Source of the DNA: Chitinophaga agrisoli | Lineage (GTDB): Bacteria; Bacteroidota; Bacteroidia; Chitinophagales; Chitinophagaceae | Length of the DNA stretch: 64,000 nt | Direction of reading: 5' to 3' | Assembly: GCF_008386695.1 (NCBI RefSeq) | Contig: NZ_VUOC01000003.1 | Location: 358,421 to 422,420, forward strand | Shown here: positions 52,384 to 61,919 of the stretch, one piece after another | How the letters are laid out: every line of letters begins with the position of its first letter | How positions within the stretch are numbered: the first letter of the stretch is position 1 | Notes under the pieces: generated by a model | Seen by the model: the letters and a program-made list of their open reading frames with translations, nothing else | Told to the model about the DNA's origin: nothing | Database searches by the model: none | Translations under genes and position numbers: made by a program

Positions 52384-54579
52384 TTATCGCAAGAAAAGCA
52401 GCTCTCTGTACTTGGGCAGTGCCCATTTTTTGTCATCCACCAGGAACTCCAGTTTATCGGAGTGGTAACGGATCACATCAAAGTACGGCTTAATTTTTTC
52501 ACAATAATCTATTGCCTTCTGACGGCTGTCTGTGAGCTTGTTAGCCACTTTGCGCGCTTCGATCATAGCCTGTACGTTATCACTGATGACATTAATATGC
52601 TCAGCTATCTTACCAGCTATTTGTTTTTGCGCTTTGATGGCTTCTTCTCCCAGACCTATTTCTTTCAGACCCCTGATATTCTGGATCAGGTCATTCTGGT
52701 AGCTGATAGCAGATGGCAGAATAGTATTTGTAGCCAGGTCGCCAATCACACGAGCTTCGATCTGTACTCTCTTCACATAATCTTCCAGCAGTATTTCATG
52801 GCGGGCATGTAATTCTTTTTCGTTGTAAACACCGGTTTCTGTGAACAGCTTGGCCGCTTTAGGCGTAACCAGCGCATCCAGTGCCTGCGGAGTAGTTTTA
52901 ACGTTGGGGAGGCCTCTTTTTTCAGCTTCAGCAGCCCATTCTTCGCTATAGCCGTCACCTTCGAACAAAATCTTCTCCGAATCTACAATATATTTCCGAA
53001 GAGTTTGCATGATAGCAATCTCTTTTTTCTCGCCTTTCTCGATCAGCGCATCTACGTCTTTCTTGAAAGTCTGGAGGGTTTTAGCCATGATGGTGTTCAA
53101 CACGGTCATTGCGGAAGCACAGTTGGCGGAAGAACCTACGGCGCGGAACTCGAACTTGTTACCAGTGAAGGCAAAGGGAGAAGTACGGTTACGGTCGGTG
53201 TTATCCAGCATCAGTTCTGGAATATGACGGTGCAGATCCAGTTTCAGGATAGCTTCGTCCTGCTCATCGAACTTGTTGTTTACGCGGGTCTTAACTTCCT
53301 GCAGTACTTCGAACAGGTATTTACCTACGAAAACAGAGATGATAGCGGGGGGAGCTTCGTTGGCGCCCAGACGGAAATCGTTGCTGGCAGAAGCGATGGA
53401 AGCCCTCATCAGGTCCGCATAGTCATGTACGGATTTGATGGTGTTCACAAAGAAAGTGAGGAACATGAGGTTGGTCTTCGGGGTTTTGCCCGGGCCCAGC
53501 AGGTTCACACCGGTATCAGTAGCCATGCTCCAGTTGTTGTGTTTACCGGAACCGTTGATGCCAGCGAAAGGTTTCTCATGCAGCAGCACTCTCAGTCTGT
53601 GACGTTTAGCCACTTTATTCATTACGTCCATCAGCAGGGAGTTATGATCCACTGCGATGTTCACTTCTTCAAATATAGGAGCGCACTCGAACTGGGAAGG
53701 AGCCACCTCGTTGTGACGGGTTCTCAGGGGAATACCCAGTTTGTAAGACTCTTCTTCGAAATCGCGCATGAAATCGTAGGCGCGCTCAGGGATAGAACCA
53801 AAGTAGTGGTCTTCCAGCTGCTGGCCTTTGGAAGGAGCGTGGCCAACTACGGTACGGCCGCACATTACCAGGTCAGGACGGGCGTTAGCCAGGGTTTCAT
53901 CTACGATGAAGTATTCCTGCTCCCAACCCAGGGTAGCGGTTACTTTGGTAACGTTCTTATCGAAATAGTTACATACGTCTACAGCCGCTTTATCCAAGGC
54001 AGACAGCGCTTTCAGCAGAGGCGCTTTATAATCCAGGGATTCGCCGGTGTAGGCTACAAATATGGTAGGTATGCACAGTGTTTTACCGTAACCCTGTTCC
54101 ATGATGAAAGCAGGAGAAGAAGGATCCCATGCAGTATAACCGCGGGCTTCGAAAGTAGCGCGTAAGCCACCGCTGGGGAAGCTGGAAGCATCCGGCTCCT
54201 GTTGTACCAGGGCATCGCCGTCAAAAGTTTCGATAGCGGAGCCATCGCTTTTGAGCGTGAAGAAAGAGTCATGCTTTTCTGCAGTAGTGCCGGTAAGGGG
54301 CTGGAACCAGTGAGTGAAGTGGGTTACGCCTTTTTTCATAGCCCATTGTTTCATGCCGGCAGCAATTTGCTCCGCCATTTTGCGCTCGATCTTGGAACCA
54401 GATTTAATGGAGTTCATTAAGCTTTTGTAAGCTTCATCAGTCAGATTCTCCCTTAAGGCTTTGCCGGTGAAGACATTGCTGCCAAACACTTCGGTAATTT
54501 TCCCGTTCAGCTGTTCTGGCTTAATTTTTAAATCCATACCGGAGAGACCCTCCAATGCAGTGAAGCGTAGAGATTGCAT
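52384..54579 (-). CDS. glnN: Glutamine synthetase type III
   Basis: ATP-dependent ammonia assimilation into glutamine. The 731-residue product is the long GSIII type: a GSIII N-terminal domain (to about 210), the catalytic core with EYFIVD, GRTVVGHAPSKGQQLEDHYFGSIPERAYDFM, NEVAPSQFE and the ATP-site HEKPFAGINGSGKHNNWS, and the long C-terminal helical domain ending PKYRELLFLR. The start at 54579 (MQSLRFTALEGLSG) matches the family; 18 more codons upstream do not. It is a single gene divergent from purL across a 1-kb spacer. Confidence 0.95.
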   Translation of the reverse strand: MQSLRFTALEGLSGMDLKIKPEQLNGKITEVFGSNVFTGKALRENLTDEAYKSLMNSIKSGSKIERKMAEQIAAGMKQWAMKKGVTHFTHWFQPLTGTTAEKHDSFFTLKSDGSAIETFDGDALVQQEPDASSFPSGGLRATFEARGYTAWDPSSPAFIMEQGYGKTLCIPTIFVAYTGESLDYKAPLLKALSALDKAAVDVCNYFDKNVTKVTATLGWEQEYFIVDETLANARPDLVMCGRTVVGHAPSKGQQLEDHYFGSIPERAYDFMRDFEEESYKLGIPLRTRHNEVAPSQFECAPIFEEVNIAVDHNSLLMDVMNKVAKRHRLRVLLHEKPFAGINGSGKHNNWSMATDTGVNLLGPGKTPKTNLMFLTFFVNTIKSVHDYADLMRASIASASNDFRLGANEAPPAIISVFVGKYLFEVLQEVKTRVNNKFDEQDEAILKLDLHRHIPELMLDNTDRNRTSPFAFTGNKFEFRAVGSSANCASAMTVLNTIMAKTLQTFKKDVDALIEKGEKKEIAIMQTLRKYIVDSEKILFEGDGYSEEWAAEAEKRGLPNVKTTPQALDALVTPKAAKLFTETGVYNEKELHARHEILLEDYVKRVQIEARVIGDLATNTILPSAISYQNDLIQNIRGLKEIGLGEEAIKAQKQIAGKIAEHINVISDNVQAMIEARKVANKLTDSRQKAIDYCEKIKPYFDVIRYHSDKLEFLVDDKKWALPKYRELLFLR

Positions 54580-54985
54580 GCTGTTATTAGGTTTTATACT
54601 AAGTAAAGTAATTTTATACAAAAAAACGGCCATTATACTATATAAACAAGAAGTTTATTAATTTTTGGTAAAAAATTTCATTTCGGCAGGAAAAAGAGAC
54701 GTTTTTTTGATAATTGAATAAAAAATATGGTTGGAGCAGTTTTAAAACTGATGTATTTAAAAAAAGATAATTTGTTTTAGAAGGGTGGATGATGGTGAGT
54801 TGCAGGTCCGTGGCGGCTGGTATGGGGTTAAAGAAGGGGAAGGTGGCCATGATGGCTTGTTTTGGGAGGTGGGGAGTACTGCAGGGGAGTGGCAGTTGTG
54901 AAAGGGGAGTGGACAAAGAGTGTTGGGACACAGGTCGTTAGGGATGAGGTGGTGGGCACGCCCAGTCTTGGTGTGGGGGCAGTTA

Positions 54986-55094
54986 GTGGTGGAGGAGATA
55001 GGCTATGTCGGCAGCGTTCCTCTACGGGCTGCGCCTGCCGCGGGATGTTGTTTTGCAGGTTGGCTGTAGGAGCCGCGCCAGCCAGGGATAATAG
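54986..55094. repeat. GC-rich element, copy 1
   Basis: About 105 nt homologous to copy 2 (period 129 bp): both run GCTATGcCGGCAG, GTTCCTC, GGGCTGCGCCTGCCGCGG, then GGCTG, AGGA and CCGCGCCAGCC. Embedded in otherwise AT-rich or skewed DNA. Confidence 0.7.
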
Positions 55095-55111
55095 GCGGAG
55101 GAAGAATATTA

Positions 55112-55240
55112 GGTGGAGGAATGAGATAAGCTATGCCGGCAGGGTTCCTCTGCGGGCTGCGCCTGCCGCGGGGTGTTCGCCTGGAAAAGTAGGCTGCAGG
55201 AACCGCGCCAGCCAATGCCCGCAGGAGGAACCTGCCGGCA
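55112..55240. repeat. GC-rich element, copy 2, with long inverted repeat
   Basis: Homologous to copy 1. In addition its ends form an inverted repeat of 24 nt: 55135-55158 (TGCCGGCAGGGTTCCTC start) with 55217-55240 (AGGAACCTGCCGGCA end), two small differences. An inner GGCTG...CAGCC pairing is possible. This suggests a REP-like or mobile structured element. Confidence 0.65.
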
Positions 55241-55525
55241 ACACAGATTGCACGCTAGGCGGATGGGGTAGCCCTGGTGAGTCCGTTCCCCGCATGGCAA
55301 GTATCTTTAACCATGTGATAGCACTACGAGCACCTCCTTTATTATTATATACCATCAAGATAAGTCACCAGGCGTTTTTTATCTCATGCCTATACCAGCC
55401 AGTACCAGCCAAACACCCCTAATTCTCCACCAAACCTGCATAACCAGGCCACGCCCACACGCCGCCAGGCATCCCGTCAACCCCAAAATACCTCCCGCAA
55501 ACCACCACCATACCTTAGCTCACTG

Positions 55526-55556
55526 TTTGCCAATTGCCGGAAAAAAGCTAGGTTTG
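55526..55556 (+). promoter_or_regulatory. purL promoter
   Basis: TTTG (55526-55529), 19 nt, TAGGTTTG (55549-55556): a full match to the Bacteroidota consensus. Transcription would start near 55,563, so translation must begin downstream, at ATG 55599. Confidence 0.85.
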
Positions 55557-55598
55557 CATCTTCTTTCCAATACTTGTGTTTACATATACTTTACTTAC

Positions 55599-57854
55599 AT
55601 GCAAAGCACTGTAGAAACCGCAGATAAATTAATGCATACCACCGTAGAAACTGCAGAACAACTTGGACTTACCGCAGACGAATTTGAACGCATAAAAACC
55701 ATCCTGGGCCGTATCCCTAACTTTACGGAGCTCAGCATGTATTCTGTAATGTGGAGCGAACATTGCAGCTACAAAAATTCCATCGTATGGCTCAAATCCC
55801 TGCCGCGTGATGGCGAGCGCCTGCTGGTAAAGGCAGGAGAGGAGAATGCAGGACTGGTGGACATAGGCGACGGTTACGCCTGTGTATTTAAGATCGAGTC
55901 CCATAACCACCCCAGCGCTATTGAGCCTTTCCAGGGCGCAGCTACCGGGGTAGGGGGCATACACCGCGATATTTTCACCATGGGCGCACGCCCTATTGCC
56001 GCGCTCAACTCCCTGCGCTTTGGCAATATCACAGATAAAAAAACGCAGCACCTGGTAAAAGGTATTGTGCATGGCATTGGCCACTACGGCAACTGCTTTG
56101 GCGTACCTACCGTTGGCGGCGAAACCTATTTTGAGGACTGCTACGGTACAAACCCCCTGGTAAACGCCATGAGCGTTGGTATCGTAAAAGTTGGCCAAAC
56201 AGTATCCGCTACTTCCTACGGCGCCGGTAACCCGGTGTTCATTGTAGGCTCTTCCACCGGTAAGGATGGTATAGGCGGCGCTTCTTTTGCCAGCGCAGAT
56301 ATTACAGAAGAAAGCGTGGAAGATCTGCCTTCCGTACAGGTAGGCGATCCGTTCCAGGAAAAGAAACTGCTGGAAGCCTGCCTGGAAGTGATTAAAACAG
56401 GCGCGCTGGTAGGTATGCAGGATATGGGCGCTGCCGGTATCACCTGTTCTACTGCAGAAATGAGCGCTAAAGGCGAACATGGCATGAACATCTACCTGGA
56501 TAAAGTGCCTACCCGCCAGGAAAATATGAAGGGCTGGGAAATGCTGCTGAGCGAAAGCCAGGAGCGTATGCTGATCGTGGTGCATAAAGGCCGCGAAGCA
56601 GAAATACTGAAAGTGTTCGAAAAATGGGATCTGCACTGCGTACAGATCGGCGAGGTGACCAAAGAGCCTAATTTGAAGTTCTATATGAACGGCGTATTGG
56701 AGGCAGATGTGCCTGCAGAAAGCCTGGTACTGGGCGGCGGCGCACCGCAATACCACCGCGCTTACACGGAGCCGGCTTATTTTGCCAAGATCAATGCTTT
56801 TGATATACAGGATATAGGAGATACCAAACATCCCCGCTCCGTAGCGGAAAGACTGGTAAAGCTGCCTAACATTGCTTCCAAACGCTGGATCTTTACCCAG
56901 TATGACAGCATGGTAGGCACGGCGAATGCCAGCACCAACAATCCCAGCGATGCTTCCATCGTACTGGTGAAAGGTTCCAAAAAAGCGCTGGCCGTTACTA
57001 CAGATTGTAACAGCCGGTATGTATTCGCCAACCCCCACATCGGCGGACAGATCGCCGTTGCCGAAGCAGCGCGGAATATCGTAGTGAGCGGCGGCGAGCC
57101 GGTGGCTATCACCAACTGTCTGAATTTTGGCAACCCCTATGATCCGGAAGTGTACTACCAGTTTGTACATGCCATCAAGGGTATGGGCGAGGCCTGCCGC
57201 AAATTCAATACGCCCGTTACCGGTGGTAACGTAAGCTTCTACAACCAGTCGCCTGATGGACCAGTGTATCCCACGCCTACCATCGGTATGCTGGGTATCC
57301 TGGATAGCCTGGATCAGCGCATCACCCTGGATTATAAGGCAGATGGCCACCTGGTTTACCTGGTAGGCCGCAGCCGTAACGATATCAACAGTTCCGAATA
57401 CCTGCATAAGCTGATCGGTGTTGAATATAGCCCGGCCCCGCACTTCCACCTGGAAGAGGAGCACCAGCTGCAACTGGCTATCGCCAAACTGAATAAAGCG
57501 CATTTGATACAGTCTGCCCACGATGTAAGCGAAGGCGGCCTGTTCATCACCCTGCTGGAAAGCGCTATGGCCAGCGGCCGTGGCTTTGACATCCACACCA
57601 ATAATCATTTCCGTAAAGACGCTTACCTGTTTGGCGAGAGCCAAAGCCGTGTGGTGGTAACCATCAGGCCGGAAGACCAGGAAAAGTTCGAAGCGGTGTT
57701 ACATGGCCTGGTAGATACTACAGATCACTCTGTACGTCATGAAAAGATAGGCGTGGTAAAAGGTGAGCATGTGATAGTGGATGGCGAAGACTGGGGCAAG
57801 GTAGCCGACTGGAAACAACAGTACAATACTGCCGTAGAACATCATCTCGCATAA
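55599..57854 (+). CDS. purL: Phosphoribosylformylglycinamidine synthase subunit PurL (small type)
   Basis: Fourth step of purine synthesis: FGAR to FGAM with ammonia from PurQ. The 751-residue product is the small, Bacillus-type PurL that works with PurS and PurQ. Signs are TKIP-like [67 protein letters not shown] and, in the second half, [12 protein letters not shown] and AHDVSEGGL. An open frame runs 71 codons further upstream, but it crosses the promoter and is low-complexity, so I start at 55599. purS and purQ are not adjacent. Confidence 0.95.
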   Translation: MQSTVETADKLMHTTVETAEQLGLTADEFERIKTILGRIPNFTELSMYSVMWSEHCSYKNSIVWLKSLPRDGERLLVKAGEENAGLVDIGDGYACVFKIESHNHPSAIEPFQGAATGVGGIHRDIFTMGARPIAALNSLRFGNITDKKTQHLVKGIVHGIGHYGNCFGVPTVGGETYFEDCYGTNPLVNAMSVGIVKVGQTVSATSYGAGNPVFIVGSSTGKDGIGGASFASADITEESVEDLPSVQVGDPFQEKKLLEACLEVIKTGALVGMQDMGAAGITCSTAEMSAKGEHGMNIYLDKVPTRQENMKGWEMLLSESQERMLIVVHKGREAEILKVFEKWDLHCVQIGEVTKEPNLKFYMNGVLEADVPAESLVLGGGAPQYHRAYTEPAYFAKINAFDIQDIGDTKHPRSVAERLVKLPNIASKRWIFTQYDSMVGTANASTNNPSDASIVLVKGSKKALAVTTDCNSRYVFANPHIGGQIAVAEAARNIVVSGGEPVAITNCLNFGNPYDPEVYYQFVHAIKGMGEACRKFNTPVTGGNVSFYNQSPDGPVYPTPTIGMLGILDSLDQRITLDYKADGHLVYLVGRSRNDINSSEYLHKLIGVEYSPAPHFHLEEEHQLQLAIAKLNKAHLIQSAHDVSEGGLFITLLESAMASGRGFDIHTNNHFRKDAYLFGESQSRVVVTIRPEDQEKFEAVLHGLVDTTDHSVRHEKIGVVKGEHVIVDGEDWGKVADWKQQYNTAVEHHLA

Positions 57855-57873
57855 GCGCGAAAGCGATAAATTT

Positions 57874-57908
57874 ACAACCGGGAGCAAGTTATCTTGCTCC
57901 CGGTTTTT
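57874..57908 (+). terminator. purL terminator
   Basis: AACCGGGAGCAAG pairs perfectly with CTTGCTCCCGGTT, then a run of seven T. Confidence 0.88.
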
Positions 57909-58340
57909 TTATGCTGCGTGAGGAGGAGAATCGTTGCCTGTTTGGTAATACCTGGCTGCCGCTGAAAAACCAGGACGTTGCGTTGAGCTTTTCTATATAT
58001 AACACGTAGGTTACCCCTGTACCATCACTACTGCCGGGTCTGCAATGCCCGGCCGGCGCGCAAAACAGCGGAATAGCCACTGTCGTTATTGCAGTCTTTG
58101 CAATCGTGTGTCAAAAAATAACGGCACTAAATCAGCTAAATAGGTATAAGCTACCACCCGAAAGGTGAATTGCGGCCGTCAAAATTGCCGGAAGGAGAGG
58201 AGCACCACTCAGATAAGCAGTAAAAAAATTTGCTAAACGTTTAAAACCGTAGATTGTTATTCATTGGAAATCGCTTAACAAGACATTAACAAAATGGCAC
58301 ATTTGTGTGATGTTTTATAGGATATAACACCCTAATTTTG

Positions 58341-58545
58341 ATAATACAAGAGAAGCAAATACAGCATCATTAATCACGAGAAAATTCAAACCTTATTATA
58401 AAATTCTGTTAGTTCAATTCGGTTGTTCCTGTTCTATGAAGACCAATTGTTCTACCATGTCCTAATGAAATGCTAAGTGAAATTACACCTAGTGAAAGAA
58501 CGATTTGTTGAAAGGGTCAGTCTAACCAGCTGACCCGCTTTTTTT
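58341..58545 (+). ncRNA. Candidate small RNA
   Basis: About 200 nt lie between a -7 element (TAATTTTG, 58333-58340) and a terminator (GGGTCAG/CTGACCC, then seven T). It contains only a nine-codon frame, MKTNCSTMS (58,436). I cannot place it in a known family (not tmRNA, SRP RNA or RNase P by eye). It could equally be the leader or 3' part of something unrecognised. Confidence 0.3.
58514..58545 (+). terminator. Plus-strand terminator of the candidate small RNA
   Basis: GGGTCAG (58514-58520) pairs with CTGACCC (58530-58536), followed by GCTTTTTTT. Confidence 0.7.
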
Positions 58546-58581
58546 ATATAACCCCCGGCTTCCTGCACCGCTTTTTCCCTG

Positions 58582-58635
58582 TAAAAAACAATTCCGGACC
58601 CTTGCTGCACCTCGTACAACCCGGATCCGGAATTC
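58582..58635 (-). terminator. Terminator of the alpha-oxoamine synthase gene
   Basis: AATTCCGGA (58590-58598) pairs perfectly with TCCGGAATT (58626-58634) with a 27-nt loop; the A6 run to the left gives a U tract on the minus strand. Confidence 0.7.
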
Positions 58636-58653
58636 ATTATGTAACAACGGCTA

Positions 58654-59895
58654 TTACACCATCGGTATCTCTGCCACTTTATATTCTTTCCTGTCCAGCT
58701 TCTGCTTGGTTTCGCTGAAAGCTTCCAGGGTAAGGGCAATATCTTCATCGCTATGCGCAGCGGTAGGTATAAGACGGTAAATGATCTGGCCTTTTGGGAT
58801 CACCGGGTATACTACGATAGAACAGAATATGTTGTAGTTCTCACGCAGATCAAGGCACATGGCGGTTGCTTCCGGAATATCGCCCTGCAGGTAGATAGGC
58901 GTTACGGGAGAATTGGTATGGCCAATGTTAAATCCTCTTTCTTTCAGGCCGCGTTGCAGTTTATTTACGTTATCCCACAGTTTTTCCTTCATCTCAGGTT
59001 TGCTACGCATCAGCTGTACACGTTTCAAATGACCTATCACAATAGGCAAAGGAATGGATTTAGCGAAGATCTGGGAGCGCATGTTATAGCGCAGGTAGTT
59101 GATAATATCCTTATCGCCACTCATAAATGCGCCTATGGAAGCGCCGGATTTAGCGAAGGTATTGAACAGCAGGTCTATTTTATCCTGTACGCCCTGCTCT
59201 TCGCCGGTGCCAGCACCGGTTTTACCCATGGTGCCAAAGCCGTGGGCGTCGTCAACCATCAGGCGGAACTCATACTTATCCTTCAATGCGGCTATTTCCT
59301 TCAGCTTACCCTGGTCGCCGGCCATGCCAAATACGCCTTCCGTTACTACCAGTATACCGCCACCGGTGGTCTTGGTCAGTTCTACGGCGCGGTTCAGCTG
59401 CTTTTCGCAATCTGCAATATCATTATGTTTGAACACATAGCGGTGGCCCTGGTGCAGGCGCAGGCCATCTATGATGCTGGCGTGGCACTCCGCGTCGTAT
59501 ACGATCACATCACGGCGGTTACATACAGCGTCAATGGCGCTCATAATGCCCTGGTAACCGTAGTTCAGCAAAGTAGTATCTTCTTTGCCCATGTAATTGG
59601 ATAATTCCCGCTCCAGTTGCTCATGGTAATTGGTGTTACCGCTCATCATGCGGGCGCCCATTGGAGAGGCCAGGCCAAAATCTGCTGCCGCCTTTGCATC
59701 CGCGGCGCGTACCTCCGGATGGTTGGCAAGGCCCAGGTAGTTATTCAGGCTCCATACAATCTTATCCTTGCCCCTGAATTTCATACGGGGGCCTATTTCC
59801 CCTTCCAGCTTTGGAAAGGCAAAATAGCCATGTGCCCTCTCGGAATGCTCCCCGATAGGACCTCTATGCTTCAGCAGTTTTTCAAAAATATCCAT
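58654..59895 (-). CDS. Alpha-oxoamine synthase-family PLP enzyme
   Basis: The family (KBL, BioF, serine palmitoyltransferase, ALA synthase) condenses an amino acid with an acyl-CoA. The 413-residue product shows NNYLGLANHPEV, GSRxx-like GARMMSGNTNYHEQLERELSNYMG, YDAECHASIIDGLRL, the PLP Asp/His in LMVDDAHGFGTMG and the Schiff-base Lys in NTFAKSGASIGAF. It differs from the Sphingobacterium-type serine palmitoyltransferase I know (TFSKSLASLGG), so the substrate is open; sphingolipid synthesis is possible but not shown. Own promoter and terminator. Confidence 0.85.
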   Translation of the reverse strand: MDIFEKLLKHRGPIGEHSERAHGYFAFPKLEGEIGPRMKFRGKDKIVWSLNNYLGLANHPEVRAADAKAAADFGLASPMGARMMSGNTNYHEQLERELSNYMGKEDTTLLNYGYQGIMSAIDAVCNRRDVIVYDAECHASIIDGLRLHQGHRYVFKHNDIADCEKQLNRAVELTKTTGGGILVVTEGVFGMAGDQGKLKEIAALKDKYEFRLMVDDAHGFGTMGKTGAGTGEEQGVQDKIDLLFNTFAKSGASIGAFMSGDKDIINYLRYNMRSQIFAKSIPLPIVIGHLKRVQLMRSKPEMKEKLWDNVNKLQRGLKERGFNIGHTNSPVTPIYLQGDIPEATAMCLDLRENYNIFCSIVVYPVIPKGQIIYRLIPTAAHSDEDIALTLEAFSETKQKLDRKEYKVAEIPMV

Positions 59896-59936
59896 AATGT
59901 TAATTAATGATTAATTGTGATCATTAAAATCGTGCA

Positions 59937-59944
59937 CAAATGTA
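59937..59944 (-). promoter_or_regulatory. Alpha-oxoamine synthase promoter (-7 element)
   Basis: TACATTTG on the minus strand, about 42 nt before the start codon. Confidence 0.6.
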
Positions 59945-59960
59945 TTAAAATATTACTTTT

Positions 59961-59977
59961 TGTAATCTTAGATTACA
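59961..59977. promoter_or_regulatory. Palindromic operator-like site
   Basis: TGTAATC-TTA-GATTACA, a perfect 7-bp palindrome with a 3-bp centre. It lies 17 bp upstream of the -7 element of the alpha-oxoamine synthase gene, where a -33 element or operator would be expected. Confidence 0.45.
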
Positions 59978-60110
59978 TTTGTTGGCACTTACCAGAACAA
60001 TAAATTAATTATTTCACTCACTTTATGAAAACAGGAACAATGGCATCTTTTTATAGGATGAACGCCCGTTGTATGGATTCATAGGAACAGTTTTAAATCG
60101 TTATTCGGCC

Positions 60111-61778
60111 ATGACATGGATGAAATTATTGGTTTCGGCATTTTTGCTCACTTCACACGGAACAACCGCTCAAAAAGCAACGTCTCCTAAACCTATGTAC
60201 CGCCCGGCGGACCCTGCAGCTAAAACAGCCGGCCGGCCCAAACTGGTGGTGGGTGTAGTGGTAGACCAAATGCGGTGGGATTACCTGTACCGTTATACCA
60301 ACCGCTATACTGCCAACGGGTTTAAGCGGCTGTTACAGGATGGCTTCTCCTGCGAAAATACGTTAATTAATTATACCCCTACCATTACAGCCTGCGGGCA
60401 TACCTGTGTATATACAGGTTCCGTGCCAGCTATTCACGGTATTATCGGTAATGACTGGTATAACCGGGATTTGGGCCGTAATATGTACTGCGCGGAGGAT
60501 ACCAGCGTAAATACGGTAGGCAGCACCTCTGCCGCGGGCAAAATGAGCCCCCGCAACATGCTGGTAACTACTATTGGCGATGAATTGCGCCTGGCTACCA
60601 ATTTCCGAAGTAAGGTAGTGGGTGTGGCCATTAAGGACCGTGGCGCCATTCTGCCCGCAGGGCACAGCGCCAATGCGGCTTTCTGGTATGATGGTACCAC
60701 CGGTAACTGGATCACCAGCACTTATTACATGAATGAGCTGCCGTCCTGGGCACAGAATTTCAACGCCCAGCAATGGCCGGCCCGTTACCTGAAAGAGCCC
60801 TGGAACACCCTGTATCCTGTAACCTCCTACCAACAGAGCACTACCGATGAGGAGCCTTACGAAGGCCGGTATAAAGGAGCGGATAACACCTCTTTCCCGC
60901 ACGCTTTGGGTGGCGAGTTTGGCAATGCTTTTGGCGCCATCGCCTCTACCCCCTTTGGCAATACCATGACGCTGGAATTCGCTAAAAAGGCGGTAGAAGG
61001 GTATAACCTTGGCCAGGGCAGCGAAACAGATTTCCTGGCCATCAGCCTGTCCTCTACAGACTATGTAGGCCACCAGTTTGGCCCTAACTCCGTAGAGATA
61101 GAAGATACCTACCTGCGCCTGGACAAAGACCTGGCAGCCTTTTTTGACTACCTGGATAAAAAGATCGGTAAAGGACAATATACCTTTTTCATTACCGCAG
61201 ATCATGGCGTAGCACACGTGCCGGGTTTTCTGAAGGAAAATAAACTGCCTGGCGGCGTGGCCAATCCCAGCCTGAAAGCGCTGAATGATCAGATTAACAG
61301 CCGCTTTGGCGTAGCCAATGTGGTGATGGCCAACACCAATTACCAGCTGTACCTGAACCATGACGCCATCGAAAAAGCCGGCAAATCAGAAAAGGAGATC
61401 GTTGACTTCCTGATCCGGGAGCTGTTACGCCTGCCGGCGGTAGCCAATGCGTTCCCCTTACGGGAGCTGATGCTCACCACCCTGCCGGAACCTATGCGCA
61501 GCATGATAAACAACGGCTTTAACGCTAAACGTGGCGGCGATATACAGGTGGTACTGAACCCGGGATGGATAGAAGGCGCCGCTACCGGCACCACCCACGG
61601 CCTGTGGTATCCTTATGACGCCCATATTCCACTGGTATGGTACGGGTGGGGCGTAAAGCCTGGTAAAAGCAACCGCACTACCGGCATGACGGATATTACG
61701 CCTACCCTGGCGGCCATGCTGCATATCCAGATGCCCAGCGGCAACGTAGGTAAGGTGATCGAAGAAATAACCAGATAA
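60111..61778 (+). CDS. pafA: PafA-type alkaline phosphatase
   Basis: Exported phosphate monoesterase of the alkaline-phosphatase superfamily. With start 60111 (MTWMKLL, signal peptide ending TTAQ) the 555-residue product has metal ligand Asp52 (VVDQM), nucleophile Thr93 (PTITACGH), Asn114, and Lys175/Arg177 in AIKDRGA, the set that defines PafA of Elizabethkingia. Further metal ligands lie in SSTDYVGHQFGP, ITADHGVAHVP and GTTHG. ATG 60120 is an equally good start. An upstream frame of 14 codons is not signal-like. It is likely periplasmic and used for phosphate scavenging. Confidence 0.88.
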   Translation: MTWMKLLVSAFLLTSHGTTAQKATSPKPMYRPADPAAKTAGRPKLVVGVVVDQMRWDYLYRYTNRYTANGFKRLLQDGFSCENTLINYTPTITACGHTCVYTGSVPAIHGIIGNDWYNRDLGRNMYCAEDTSVNTVGSTSAAGKMSPRNMLVTTIGDELRLATNFRSKVVGVAIKDRGAILPAGHSANAAFWYDGTTGNWITSTYYMNELPSWAQNFNAQQWPARYLKEPWNTLYPVTSYQQSTTDEEPYEGRYKGADNTSFPHALGGEFGNAFGAIASTPFGNTMTLEFAKKAVEGYNLGQGSETDFLAISLSSTDYVGHQFGPNSVEIEDTYLRLDKDLAAFFDYLDKKIGKGQYTFFITADHGVAHVPGFLKENKLPGGVANPSLKALNDQINSRFGVANVVMANTNYQLYLNHDAIEKAGKSEKEIVDFLIRELLRLPAVANAFPLRELMLTTLPEPMRSMINNGFNAKRGGDIQVVLNPGWIEGAATGTTHGLWYPYDAHIPLVWYGWGVKPGKSNRTTGMTDITPTLAAMLHIQMPSGNVGKVIEEITR

Positions 61779-61899
61779 TGTGCAGATCTGCGAATATGCA
61801 GATGTGCAAATGAAAAATAGGTGCAAATGTGCGGATGGAATGCGGTGACCTGCTGCGTTTCGTCCGCACATTTGCATATCTGCAGATTCGCACATTTTT
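61779..61899 (+). repeat. Inverted octad word array forming the pafA terminator
   Basis: Directly after the stop come TGTGCAGA, TCTGCGAA, TATGCAGA, TGTGCAAA (61779-61810). At 61863-61894 the reverse strand reads TGTGCGAA, TCTGCAGA, TATGCAAA, TGTGCGGA, so the four words are in the same order in both arms. The arms pair over about 31 nt with a few mismatches and TTTTT follows. Confidence 0.75.
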
Positions 61900-61919
61900 G
61901 ACTATATTGCTATCCGGCT

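Larger units (their letters stand above)
54580..55598. other. 1-kb intergenic region between glutamine synthetase and purL
   Basis: From left to right: an AT-rich part (54,640-54,780), a part rich in G on the plus strand with many GGGG runs (54,780-54,995), a duplicated GC-rich element (54,986-55,240), a spacer, a part rich in C (55,386-55,515) and the purL promoter. Open frames cross it on both strands but none resembles a protein. Confidence 0.6.
57909..58653. other. Gene-free region after purL
   Basis: About 745 bp. A plus-strand promoter-like TAATTTTG at 58,333-58,340 and a terminator at 58,514-58,545 bracket a possible small RNA. A second terminator (58,582-58,635) belongs to the gene on the other strand. 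The stretch 57,909-58,330 shows no ORF or clear structure. Confidence 0.5.

Noticed and set aside
54862-55422. 186-codon frame, and minus-strand frames, over the GC-rich elements
   Set aside because: They follow the repeat rather than a protein; the translations repeat because the DNA does.
55629-57644. 671-codon open frame antisense to purL
   Set aside because: Same reason: a shadow of a highly biased coding sequence.
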